From Candidatus Thorarchaeota archaeon (GTDB lineage: Archaea > Asgardarchaeota > Thorarchaeia > Thorarchaeales > Thorarchaeaceae): 47,989 bases of DNA. The notes under the pieces were generated by a model. That model saw only the letters and a program-made list of their open reading frames with translations. It made no database searches and was not told where the DNA came from. Location of the stretch: positions 1-47,989 of the forward strand of contig JAHQWZ010000001.1 in the NCBI GenBank assembly GCA_029856425.1, given 5' to 3'. Of the stretch, positions 15,497 through 23,364 are shown piece after piece (the stretch's first letter is position 1; each line of letters begins with the position of its first letter). The translations under genes were made by a program, and so were the position numbers.

Positions 15497-15545
15497 TTGC
15501 ATACAATTGTAGATATATTTATATACATTTTGTTTACATACGTAT
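15497..15545. promoter_or_regulatory. Operator and TATA in the RHH/124-aa divergent promoter
   Basis: TTGCATACAATTGTA (15497-15511) repeats exactly a word found at 15172-15186, and CATACGTAT (15537-15545) repeats one at 15189. Between them lies ATATATTTATATA (15513-15525), readable as TATA on both strands. The RHH gene starts 32 bases to the left and the 124-aa gene 41 bases to the right. Autoregulation by the RHH protein is the natural reading. Confidence 0.55.
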
Positions 15546-15585
15546 ACATTGGTTCTGATGACTTCATAGTCAGAGCCAGATTGAG

Positions 15586-15960
15586 GTGAATTCTACATTG
15601 CCATTGAGATTCCTAACAAGACTGAGAAAGGGTGCCGGTCATTACAATGTATTCTATGTGCCGAGATATGTTAAGGAGTTCTATGGTCTCAGGACCGGGA
15701 GCTATAAGGGTGGAGTTACTTTGAAGGATGGTACAACGGCGGGCTATAGGATTAGCCTATCACCACATAGGAATACCTTTCGGGGTCGTGTTCCAGAGTC
15801 AGCAGGTTTTCCTGGAAGCATTGTTGAGGTATGGATGTACCCACACACATGGATGCAATCTATCAACATACCGATTCAATCTCTTGAAATTAGATCCGAA
15901 GGGCCAATACCGAGCTTTGCATATCCTGATACATTCAGAACAAATTACAGGCAAAGATGA
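15586..15960 (+). CDS. Hypothetical basic protein divergent from the RHH regulator
   Basis: I do not recognise a family. The protein is 124 aa from a GTG at 15586, preceded by GATTGAG. It is basic, rich in Arg, Tyr and Pro, with no Cys and no membrane helix. Alternating hydrophobic residues (YNVFYVPRYVKEFYGL, GVTLKDGTTAGYRISLS) suggest a small beta-barrel-like fold, and the KDGTTAGYR stretch resembles a swapped-hairpin or SH3-like turn, but this is only an impression. It shares the control region of the RHH gene and may belong to the same regulon as the Hsp20 operon. Confidence 0.55.
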   Translation: MNSTLPLRFLTRLRKGAGHYNVFYVPRYVKEFYGLRTGSYKGGVTLKDGTTAGYRISLSPHRNTFRGRVPESAGFPGSIVEVWMYPHTWMQSINIPIQSLEIRSEGPIPSFAYPDTFRTNYRQR

Positions 15961-16009
15961 GTACCCATAACGCATTCTCGATTAGTAAAGCCAAGGGGGG
16001 AAATGCAAG

Positions 16010-16222
16010 ATGAGCACAGTCACGACGCGAAGGAGGACAGTCCCTGTCAAGGAAACACGTGAAAGGGAAAGCATGAGTCAACGGAAGCGGGGGCCAAAAA
16101 ATCGCACGACGAATCAAATGACTGCTGAGGAATTCTTCTCATACTACACACTGGTGGTTATTATCTTCCTATTCCTCACAATCATCTGCACATGTATGCT
16201 GGGAGGAGGCGCCTCAATTTAG
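16010..16222 (+). CDS. Small tail-anchored membrane protein
   Basis: This 70-aa protein has a strongly basic first 37 residues (TTRRRTVPVKETRERE, SQRKRGPKNR) and one C-terminal hydrophobic helix (YYTLVVIIFLFLTIICTCML), ending GGGASI. It should sit in the membrane with the basic part in the cytoplasm. This layout is shared by Sec61-beta/SecG of archaea, but the family's GPK/F-x-P motif is not convincing here. A G-rich ribosome site (AAGGGGGGAAATGCAAG) precedes the ATG. It lies 49 bases after the 124-aa gene. Confidence 0.55.
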   Translation: MSTVTTRRRTVPVKETRERESMSQRKRGPKNRTTNQMTAEEFFSYYTLVVIIFLFLTIICTCMLGGGASI

Positions 16223-16363
16223 TACCGAATCAAAGCGAGTCAATGATTGAATAATCTGTAGACGCCTCCAGCTATCATATGAGGAGTTCCTCTCATTCTA
16301 TTCATCAGGACAAGCTAAAGGATACGAAACACTAAACCATCCCTGATAAGTAATAAGCGGGAA

Positions 16364-17389
16364 ATGCCTACTATCTTTTTCATGTCATCCGACGATTCTG
16401 ATATCCGACTAGAAGATTCTGCGATAATCACTATGATTGATTTTAGTCCAACTGAACTGATAGTACATGACAAGTGCTCTATCAGTGATATTGTGAAACC
16501 AACAGATTCTACTCTGATAAGATGGGTGCATCTTGCAGGGCTCCAGGATAAGCAATCGGTTGAGCAGCTTGGCAGACAGTTCGGAATTCACTCTCTTCTT
16601 GTTGAAGACATTCTAAATACCAAGCATCGACCCAAGCTTGACGCCCGGTCTGATCAATTTCTTCTTATTCTGAGAGATTTTAGACTAGCTTCATCACTAC
16701 AAATGGAATCTGAGCAGGTTAGTGTATTAGTTGGTTCCGAGTTCGTCTTATCATTTCAAGAAAGCAATATCGAAATATTCTCTCATATCAGGACAAGGCT
16801 TTCAAATCCAAAAGGCCGAATACGAAACAGCAAGTCCGATTTCTTGGGGTATTCGTTGATTGATGCCTTGGTTGATAGATACATAGACGTAATGGATGAA
16901 CTTGATGACCGAATCCAAGCACTCGAGGACACATCAGAATCATGGGACAAAACGTCACTCAATGAGATATACAAGCTACGACATACAGTAGGAGTCTATC
17001 AGAGAAATGTCAGGCCGCTCCGAGAAGCAGTTTCAAAACTTATACGAGAAGAGTCAGAGATTGTTGTGGAAACATCACACCCATACTTCAGGGACCTCTA
17101 CGATCATCTGCTTCATGTTGGAGAGATGGCAGATGCCTATAAGGAGAATCTGGCTAACATGCTGGAAATTCATCTCCTGCGCCTTGATGCGAAGACGAAT
17201 GAAACAGTCAAGATTCTGACAATTGTATCAACCATTCTCATGCCCCTCACATTCATTGCAAGCATTTTCGGGATGAATTTTGAAAATATGCCCTTTCAGA
17301 TTGACTATGCTTATCCAATTGTTGTCATTACAATGCTTGTGATTGGCCTGCTTCTCATAATTGCCTTCCGCAGAAGAAAATGGATTTGA
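16364..17389 (+). CDS. corA: CorA-family magnesium/divalent cation channel
   Basis: This 341-aa protein has a large cytoplasmic N-terminal domain with a long stalk helix (DVMDELDDRIQALEDTSES and onwards). Two C-terminal transmembrane helices follow; the first ends with the selectivity motif GMNFENMP, the classic GMN loop. The protein closes with RRRKWI, as CorA proteins usually do. CorA forms a pentamer that admits Mg2+, Co2+ or Ni2+. The start at ATG 16364 could also be ATG 16382. It is encoded alone, convergent with the MFS gene. Confidence 0.93.
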   Translation: MPTIFFMSSDDSDIRLEDSAIITMIDFSPTELIVHDKCSISDIVKPTDSTLIRWVHLAGLQDKQSVEQLGRQFGIHSLLVEDILNTKHRPKLDARSDQFLLILRDFRLASSLQMESEQVSVLVGSEFVLSFQESNIEIFSHIRTRLSNPKGRIRNSKSDFLGYSLIDALVDRYIDVMDELDDRIQALEDTSESWDKTSLNEIYKLRHTVGVYQRNVRPLREAVSKLIREESEIVVETSHPYFRDLYDHLLHVGEMADAYKENLANMLEIHLLRLDAKTNETVKILTIVSTILMPLTFIASIFGMNFENMPFQIDYAYPIVVITMLVIGLLLIIAFRRRKWI

Positions 17390-17470
17390 ACTTGCGAATC
17401 TGAATATCCTCCATCAAAATTCGATTCTCTACTGAAGTTTCTTTGCTAATTCTTGATCCGGCCTTCCATT

Positions 17471-19009
17471 TCACTCAACATGGTCCTCTTGACCGGCTGG
17501 TCTTGGGTCGACGGATTGGTCGTCCCGCTTCTTGGTTCTCTTTCGTCTAACTGCTTTACGTGTCAGTTTAATTGGTGCTTCAAATGTATGACGGAGCCCA
17601 TCGACTGTTGAAATCGTCTTTACATTCCGCCTGGTTTCAGCCATTATTGCATCTATTACGACTCTCTCATCTACTTCGCCTTGTTCCTCTACATATGCCA
17701 GCCTATAGAGGGCCAAGATTCCGAAGATTACGGAGAGTATGAGGATGAAGTCAAGTCCCATGAGTCGATATGCATCTACTACTACCACACCCGTTGGGCT
17801 GACCCATGTGATAGAAAATGATAGCTGATACAGGTCAAAGAAGTCAGCCAATGCACCTGCCAGAATGGGCGCAATTGTGCCTGTGGCTGCCGCCACAACT
17901 CCTTTTGCAGCAATAAAGACGGATGACTGACCTCTGGGGGAGAGCTTTAGTCCAATATTGTTAGACGTGAGATTAACACCAGCGGCGGAGAATCCCGTAA
18001 AGATATGAATTATGACTAGGAGAGGGATGGTGAGATTATAGTCAGCTGCTATCGAGGAGAACGTCCAGAGAAAGGTTCCTAACATGAATAGTGGCACTGT
18101 CACCTGAAGTATGGATTTATTGCTTAAGCGATCAGACAATCTTCCCCAGAATCTGAAGAAGATGACACTTGTCAGTTGAGTCAGAGCCGCTAGAGCTGCG
18201 GCGATAGGGATGTCAAGTCCCAGCCTCACAAGTAGATATACTGTGAAGAATGGTGCTGCCAGTCCTGTGCTAAAGCCCCACGTTGCAGAGAACCACAACA
18301 GGTTTCTAAAGTTCTTATTTTGAAATGGTTTAGCCATGAGGTCTGAATAGCTCATCTTCTCATGGGTTGTGAGCATTGGTGGTTCAGGCGTCGTTATGGT
18401 ATAGTAAATTGCAATTATCCCTGCCAAGAATGCAAAAAAGAAGAGTATGGAATATCCCCACATAATGCCATCAGGATTCCTGATGGTCCAGTCACCAATG
18501 AATAGGCCTCCAAAAACTGACACAATAATACCTACAATCCCCATGACCGCCATTCTAATCGCGAAGAATCTGCCTAGCCTTTCCTGCGGTACTAGGTCTT
18601 TTAGCCATGAGTTCCAACTGGGCGATCCGAGAGCCGTGAAAACAGCTTGAATGCCTAGCGCTCCCATAAGAAGGAATATCCCAAACTCTAGGGTTGAGAT
18701 GAATGGTATCAGTGCCATAAGGAGAACGCCAAATCTGTTACCAAGCTGTGTGATGAAATTAAATCGTCGTCGATTCTTGTACCTCTCAATGAGAATCACC
18801 GCAGGCATCTGCAGAAACTGGGTTACTGCTGGAATTGCCGCAAGGATGCCTATCACAGTATTTGGAGCGCCCAAGAGAAGGGCGAATGCAACTAAGAAGA
18901 CGCTTTCTGTAAGAGTGACCCTGATTTGAGCAGCAGTGCCCTGTTTCACCATGTTCCGTAAAGCTCTCTCTGTTTCTTCAGGTGACAGCTCAGTTTCACG
19001 CCGTGGCAT
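17471..19009 (-). CDS. MFS transporter with extended C-terminus
   Basis: This protein of about 512 aa has roughly twelve helices and the facilitator layout. Loop 2-3 reads VILIERYKNRRRFNFITQLG and the central loop reads RFWGRLSDRLSNKSIL, the second clearly of the G-R-x-x-D-x-x-x-x motif type. A cytoplasmic C-terminal tail of about 70 residues follows the last helix (KAVRRKRTKKRDDQSVDPRP near the end), unusual for this family. ATG 19009 is preferred over the TTG three bases earlier. The substrate is unknown. Confidence 0.85.
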   Translation of the reverse strand: MPRRETELSPEETERALRNMVKQGTAAQIRVTLTESVFLVAFALLLGAPNTVIGILAAIPAVTQFLQMPAVILIERYKNRRRFNFITQLGNRFGVLLMALIPFISTLEFGIFLLMGALGIQAVFTALGSPSWNSWLKDLVPQERLGRFFAIRMAVMGIVGIIVSVFGGLFIGDWTIRNPDGIMWGYSILFFFAFLAGIIAIYYTITTPEPPMLTTHEKMSYSDLMAKPFQNKNFRNLLWFSATWGFSTGLAAPFFTVYLLVRLGLDIPIAAALAALTQLTSVIFFRFWGRLSDRLSNKSILQVTVPLFMLGTFLWTFSSIAADYNLTIPLLVIIHIFTGFSAAGVNLTSNNIGLKLSPRGQSSVFIAAKGVVAAATGTIAPILAGALADFFDLYQLSFSITWVSPTGVVVVDAYRLMGLDFILILSVIFGILALYRLAYVEEQGEVDERVVIDAIMAETRRNVKTISTVDGLRHTFEAPIKLTRKAVRRKRTKKRDDQSVDPRPAGQEDHVE

Positions 19010-19216
19010 CAAGTCATTTCATAACTCCATTCTGTGAGGGCTATCTGCTGTTCAGTCTAATGAAGTGAATGGTGAATCATACTCTTGACCGTGTGAAATT
19101 TCTTGGCATGAATTACTTCTCCTAGCTGTTTCTAGGCACAATTGCATTATGATTTCTAGTCCTGACAGCGATGCGATACACAAATATGCTCTCAAACAGG
19201 AACCTATCATCTCAAC

Positions 19217-19717
19217 ATGACGTCAAATGATTCGAATCCTCCTGAGGTGGGCGAGCCAGCCCCAGACTTCGCCTTGCTATCCACTGAAGGTGAAACGTTA
19301 CAACTGCTTTCTCTAGAAGACAGTCCCATTGTCTTGTTCTTTCTTACTGATACCTTCACCTTCTTCTCGCGCGGGTTCTCCAAGATTTTCGAATCTCTTC
19401 ATGAATCACTCCGTATGGTTGAGGTGACTGTTGTTGGTGTATCTACTGAACCAGTTGAAACACTGTGCACATTCGTTGAGCATGCGAAGATTCCTTACAT
19501 TCTGCTCAGTGACTTTGACCGTCAGGTATCTAAAGCATATGGCACGCTGACAGAGCGAATCGCAGGACTGACGATGGTCACCCGTGCAGGGGTGTTTGTT
19601 ATAGACAAGAAGGGGAAGATCGCATACAAATGGATTCATGATGAACAGAGTCCTGCTCCAGATGCTGACCAGATAGTTGATTTGATCTCAACACTCCAAA
19701 GCCAGGAAGGCAGCTAG
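19217..19717 (+). CDS. Peroxiredoxin-like protein lacking the peroxidatic Cys
   Basis: This 166-aa thioredoxin-fold protein of the AhpC/TSA-redoxin family has the usual opening VGEPAPDFALLSTEGE, a GVSTEPVETLCTFVEHAKIP strand-helix and LLSDFDRQVSKAYG. In active peroxiredoxins the loop after the first strand has the form F-T-x-x-C; here it reads DTFTFFSRG, with Ser51 where the catalytic Cys belongs. The only Cys in the protein, Cys84, is not in the peroxidatic position. Normal peroxidase chemistry is therefore not expected; a binding or chaperone-like role is possible. Its last four bases overlap the convergent cation exchanger gene. Confidence 0.82.
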   Translation: MTSNDSNPPEVGEPAPDFALLSTEGETLQLLSLEDSPIVLFFLTDTFTFFSRGFSKIFESLHESLRMVEVTVVGVSTEPVETLCTFVEHAKIPYILLSDFDRQVSKAYGTLTERIAGLTMVTRAGVFVIDKKGKIAYKWIHDEQSPAPDADQIVDLISTLQSQEGS

Positions 19718-20817
19718 AATCCGAGTTGCAGAATGCTAAAGACTGTAATTTGGAAGAAGATATAACACAGTATAAGAACAACCCCCTCCCTCCTTGTCAC
19801 CCGCCAGTCTCTCCTGATGATATAGTAGAATAGAATTGCGATTAGGAACGAAAGTCCAACCAACAATCCAGCAGTCAGTAGGTCTATTGAAGCTGGAACG
19901 GCCAAGACCACGAAGCCCAATCCCAAAGTGATGTTAACGATGTTGCTACCAATAACGTTGCCAATGAGGAGTCTGCCAAATCCTTTTCGCGCACTGTTTA
20001 TTGAAACCATGATTTCAGGCAGAGATGTTCCCAATGCAATCACTGATAGTCCTATTACCCCCTCACTTATTCCCCACGAAAGGCTGATGTAGACTGCTCC
20101 TTGGACGGCAATTTGAGCCCCTAATATGACAAATATCCCGGCGAGAACGACGATTATGATATCACGATAGGGTCGATTGGCATGCTTTTGTGACGTCGAT
20201 TTGCCATCAACTTCTTGATTATGGTATTCAGGTATGACAGCTTCGTGTGGAGAGGGTCTACGAGCAAGGCCGCGGAGAGTTGTGAGGAATCTTAGCCTGA
20301 TTAGGAAGTCGACGAATACCTCAAATTGGTAGCACGTTTCGCATTCATCTCGGCTATCATACAGAAATAGAATATAAGTGACAAAGAGGAGCAGCAGAAT
20401 GATACCTTCATAGGCTGTAATTTGCGCAGGTGTGAATGGATCAAATAAAGCGAATCCTAGAAAGAGAATAATGAATATCATTATCTTAGTATCTCGATCT
20501 AGTATCACTGCGTTCGACGCCAGGGGTGCAAAGATGGCACTTAGACCAACCACTAATGTCAGATTTGCAACACAACTCCCGAGAATATTTCCGACAGCCA
20601 AGTCTGCACTTCCCACAGCAATTGCCAAAGAACTCGAAACTATTTCGGGCAAAGAGGTGCCAATGGCCACAAGCGTGAGGCCAATGATCAGCTCAGAAAC
20701 ACCAGCTGCTCTTGCTAGCTTTGATGCTGCCTCAACAAAATACTCAGAACCTTGACTGAGCATGATAAGGCCCAAGGCAAGGAGTCCGATGTTGAGGAGT
20801 ATTGCCATGGCCTGCAA
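19714..20817 (-). CDS. CaCA-family cation antiporter (YrbG/NCX type)
   Basis: This 367-aa protein carries the two alpha-repeats that define Ca2+/cation exchangers: GLTLVAIGTSLPEIVSS with GNILGSCVANL in the first half, and GLSVIALGTSLPEIMVS with GNVIGSNIVNI in the second. About ten membrane helices are split by a central cytoplasmic loop (residues 175-225, with a C-E-T-C pair). It should exchange Ca2+ or another cation for Na+ or H+. The start could be TTG 20817, which has GGTGATT close upstream, or ATG 20808. It is convergent with the peroxiredoxin-like gene. Confidence 0.9.
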   Translation of the reverse strand: MQAMAILLNIGLLALGLIMLSQGSEYFVEAASKLARAAGVSELIIGLTLVAIGTSLPEIVSSSLAIAVGSADLAVGNILGSCVANLTLVVGLSAIFAPLASNAVILDRDTKIMIFIILFLGFALFDPFTPAQITAYEGIILLLLFVTYILFLYDSRDECETCYQFEVFVDFLIRLRFLTTLRGLARRPSPHEAVIPEYHNQEVDGKSTSQKHANRPYRDIIIVVLAGIFVILGAQIAVQGAVYISLSWGISEGVIGLSVIALGTSLPEIMVSINSARKGFGRLLIGNVIGSNIVNITLGLGFVVLAVPASIDLLTAGLLVGLSFLIAILFYYIIRRDWRVTRREGVVLILCYIFFQITVFSILQLGF

Positions 20818-20930
20818 GTAGAATCACCAGTGAAGCACATTCTAATAAGGGCGCCAATCTTGAATCTATCTCTTTCCATTTAGCCTAACCTTCCCGTACT
20901 GGGCAGCTGTGCCTTTTGTCCTCTACCCCC

Positions 20931-20950
20931 AAATTATAAAAACAAAAATC
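20931..20950 (-). terminator. T-rich terminator after the Lys-rich micropeptide gene
   Basis: Read on the minus strand the stretch gives ATTTTTGTTTTTATAATTTG, two T-runs 55-75 bases after the stop of the Lys-rich micropeptide gene. Archaeal termination usually needs only such T-runs. A short GCGC-ATTAA-GCGC hairpin lies between (20978-20990). Confidence 0.45.
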
Positions 20951-21004
20951 AATTTATGTGAGAAACAGCACGAGACGCGCATTAAGCGCATCCCAGTTAC
21001 AATG

Positions 21005-21082
21005 CTATTTCTTCTTCTTCTTAGATTCAGCTGCCTTTGGTTCAGCTTTCTTCTTCTTTGCTGCTGGTTTCTTCTTTGCCAT
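21005..21082 (-). CDS. 25-aa Lys/Ala-rich basic micropeptide
   Basis: The translation starts MAKKKPAAKKKKAEPK and ends with five Lys before TAG: 13 Lys and 2 Glu in 25 residues, a net charge of about +11. The composition resembles the tails of histone H1 and of Lys-rich HU proteins, which bind nucleic acid without fixed structure. GGAG lies 8 bases before the ATG. It follows the acidic micropeptide gene by 85 bases on the same strand and has a T-rich terminator behind it. Because the peptide is so short, coding status rests on the ribosome site, the composition and the tandem partner; nucleic-acid or ribosome binding is an inference. Confidence 0.55.
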   Translation of the reverse strand: MAKKKPAAKKKKAEPKAAESKKKKK

Positions 21083-21167
21083 TTGCTTATCTCCAATTTT
21101 TTCAAAATGGAAAGCGATGATGGAGGATGATCAATGAAATGGATTTTGAGAATACTAGACTATTCTA

Positions 21168-21248
21168 TTATTCATCGTCATCTTCCCAATCATCGTCGTC
21201 CCAATCGTCGTCATCATCAGCCCAGATGTCTTCATCGTCGAAATACAT
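21168..21248 (-). CDS. 26-aa Asp/Trp-rich acidic micropeptide
   Basis: The translation begins MYFDDEDIWADDDDDW and has 15 Asp, 3 Glu and 3 Trp in 26 residues, with no Lys or Arg, for a net charge of about -18. The three Trp are spaced 7 and 5 residues apart. GAGGTGA lies 5 bases before the ATG, a strong ribosome site, and a TATA-like CTTTTTATCGG lies about 30 bases upstream, so it looks like the first gene of a two-gene unit with the basic micropeptide. I know no family. Binding to a basic partner (the Lys-rich peptide, a histone or a ribosomal protein) or to metal ions is a guess. Confidence 0.55.
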   Translation of the reverse strand: MYFDDEDIWADDDDDWDDDDWEDDDE

Positions 21249-21487
21249 GAAGCTCACCTCATACAATGTTAATCCGATAAAAAGTAAAGAATGACTGTTC
21301 AAAACACGACTCGAAAGAACTCTTAAAATCAAATTTCAAGCATAATGAGGGCTTTTTTCAATTATATGACAATTATCAAGCGAGTTACTGAATTAATGGG
21401 ACTAATAGCATCGTAGACAAGAATATTAGCGAATATGATATGCGAGTTGATGTGTCACTATTTGTCCTTTTGGAGAACTGATCTATA

Positions 21488-22315
21488 GTGAGCGATACGG
21501 ATGTATCCGATTCCAGTGTACTTGGCACCACAATGAGAGGGCAGTCACGGCTCATTGTAGTTCTTGGAGATGCACAGACAATCAAGGAATCAGCGAAGAA
21601 AATCAAAGCTCTTGGGAATATAGTCAGAGTCGCAAGAGGGGTATTTCTCATACATGGTCAATTAATAAAAAGCCCATCAGTTTTGCATACTCTGCCAACG
21701 ATTTTCTTTCAGAAGGCTCGTGAAATCCCCAGCGTCAGTGAACGTGGGGAAGATGCCAGTAGCAGACGTGTCTATGCAGTCATCTCCTACCGGTTCAAAA
21801 ATCCCACCGCAATCCAGAAGAAGAGAGTTGAACGACTAGTCAGGAAGTCGATTTCCATTCGTCTCCGGCCTGGAGTTCTCCTATTCCCCGTTCTCAAATC
21901 AAAGGACAGACGAAGAATCCTGGAATCTGATGAAACGAATAAGTTGATGTCCTCAAGAAGAGTAAGTGAGGAGTTACGCGTTCTTGGAGCAGATGTATCA
22001 CGATGGACTAGGCTGAAACTAATGAATAATCATTCTAATGTACATGATGCTGTTGTTCGAACGCTTTCGCAAGACATATCCTATATAGAAACGCTGGCCA
22101 AAGACTTGCGTACACAAGCTAAAGCTCCTGATGCACAATTAACGACCCTTAGAAAACGATATTCGATTCTCTCTAGAAGGTATCGTGAACTGAAAATCAA
22201 GTGGAGTCTTTCCAATAAGGTGTGGAACTATGATGCGGTTAAACTTCTCACACGTGCATACAATCTGGTGATTGCTGCAAGAAGAGCTATCGAGGCATCT
22301 ACCTGGGACGGCTGA
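21488..22315 (+). CDS. Hypothetical 275-aa basic protein
   Basis: I do not recognise a family. The start is a GTG at 21488 with GGAG 12 bases upstream. The N-terminal half has two alpha/beta units: RLIVVLGDAQTIKESAKKIK, then VYAVISYRFKNPTAIQKKRV with ISIRLRPGVLLFPVL. The second looks like a ferredoxin-like strand-helix-strand such as those in Cas2 or PaaX C-terminal domains, but no catalytic residues can be assigned. The C-terminal half is helical and basic (LRKRYSILSRRYRELKIKWS). It is soluble. The gene ends 20 bases from the convergent Mrp gene. A nucleic-acid-binding role fits the charge but is inferred. Confidence 0.6.
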   Translation: MSDTDVSDSSVLGTTMRGQSRLIVVLGDAQTIKESAKKIKALGNIVRVARGVFLIHGQLIKSPSVLHTLPTIFFQKAREIPSVSERGEDASSRRVYAVISYRFKNPTAIQKKRVERLVRKSISIRLRPGVLLFPVLKSKDRRRILESDETNKLMSSRRVSEELRVLGADVSRWTRLKLMNNHSNVHDAVVRTLSQDISYIETLAKDLRTQAKAPDAQLTTLRKRYSILSRRYRELKIKWSLSNKVWNYDAVKLLTRAYNLVIAARRAIEASTWDG

Positions 22316-22335
22316 GAAAAGGAAAAGCAGCTGAG

Positions 22336-23154
22336 CTATTCTTGAAGCCCTATTATTTCACTGATTTGATTGACTATTGAGCCAAAGGCTTTGGCCGACA
22401 CGGACTCCGGATCCTCCACCACAAACGGTATCCCCCTATCAGACAGGCTGATGATTCGGGGATCCAGAGGTAATGACCCTAAATGACGCACTCCGAAATC
22501 TTCCGCTGCCTTTTGAGTCACTCCTTCTCCAAACAGCTTGTATGTTTCACCACATTTTGGGCACACAAATTCGCTCATGTTCTCAATGATGCCCAAGATA
22601 GGCACACCCATTCTCTCCACAAGTCTAATCGCCCGGCGAGCATCAAGCACAGCTACTTCCTGAGGTGTCGATACTATAATCACACCATCAATATCCGGGA
22701 TTGACTGAAGAATGCTCAGTATCTCATCTCCTGTACCAGGAGGTAAGTCCACGACCAGAACCTCCATTTCGCCCCACATCACGTCACTTAGGAACTGACG
22801 AATGGCTTTTCCGACAAGTGGTCCTCTCCACGCAATTGCGTCATCTGTCTGCCTGAGCAGAAATCCCATGCTCATTACTTTGAGATTGAGTGGCCCAATC
22901 ACAGGGCGAATTCTCTCATCATCTGCCTCTGGATGAATGCCCTCGAGACCCAATAGCTTTGGTACGTTTGGCCCATATATGTCAACATCAAGAATCCCGG
23001 ACATCAATCCTTTCCTAGCAAAGGAAATCGCCAGATTTGTAGCCACTGTGGTTTTTCCAACTCCGCCCTTGCCAGAAAGCACCACAATCTTATGCTTCAC
23101 ATTTTTCATGTTTTCTCTAACTTCGGGTGGTACCAAGTCTTTTGCGTCATTCAT
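22336..23154 (-). CDS. Mrp/NBP35/ApbC-type Fe-S cluster carrier ATPase
   Basis: This 272-aa P-loop ATPase of the MinD/Mrp group has the deviant Walker A KGGVGKTTVATNLA, switch I DVDIYGPNVPKLLG and Walker B VVDLPPGTGDE. The C-terminal CPKC pair in EFVCPKCGETYKLFG binds the bridging [4Fe-4S] cluster in a homodimer. The family assembles or delivers Fe-S clusters, which this genome needs in number for the Hdr operon 5 kb away. ATG 23154 is chosen since CAGGTG lies 6 bases upstream; the GTG at 23163 is within that site. A TGAA-N6-TTCA operator precedes the gene at 23205-23226. Confidence 0.93.
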   Translation of the reverse strand: MNDAKDLVPPEVRENMKNVKHKIVVLSGKGGVGKTTVATNLAISFARKGLMSGILDVDIYGPNVPKLLGLEGIHPEADDERIRPVIGPLNLKVMSMGFLLRQTDDAIAWRGPLVGKAIRQFLSDVMWGEMEVLVVDLPPGTGDEILSILQSIPDIDGVIIVSTPQEVAVLDARRAIRLVERMGVPILGIIENMSEFVCPKCGETYKLFGEGVTQKAAEDFGVRHLGSLPLDPRIISLSDRGIPFVVEDPESVSAKAFGSIVNQISEIIGLQE

Positions 23155-23204
23155 AAAGGACACCTGTTTCCTATCAGTCTATGAAGAACGAATCATCGAA
23201 TTAA

Positions 23205-23226
23205 ATAATGAATCTTGATTCATTAT
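23205..23226. promoter_or_regulatory. TGAA-N6-TTCA operator, copy 3, before the Mrp gene
   Basis: ATAATGAATC-TT-GATTCATTAT has perfect 10-base arms. The inner 16 bases differ by one base from copy 2 at 11124-11139. It lies 51 bases before the Mrp ATG and overlaps an AT-rich promoter-like stretch (ATTATTTAATTC on the minus strand), nearly the same geometry as copy 1 before the RAM gene. Confidence 0.68.
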
Positions 23227-23332
23227 AAATGGCCCGATACAGGAAACACATCCGACCTCAAAAATCGGGAGAATCTGCCTATCTCCCATAGATCGCTTGG
23301 CATAGCCTTTGTCGAAAAACTTCGTGAAAACA

Positions 23333-23342
23333 GCTTATATAA
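23333..23342 (+). promoter_or_regulatory. TATA box for the membrane HTH gene
   Basis: CTTATATAAC sits 27 bases before ATG 23365, the distance expected for a leaderless archaeal transcript starting at or near that codon. Confidence 0.6.
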
Positions 23343-23364
23343 CTAAAAAGCAAGACGCTACTTG

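Noticed and set aside
20909..21130. Plus-strand frame encoding a very hydrophobic Leu/Phe-rich peptide
   Set aside because: It is the antisense of the AAG/AAA-rich Lys micropeptide gene, which produces CTT/TTT codons; no ribosome site.
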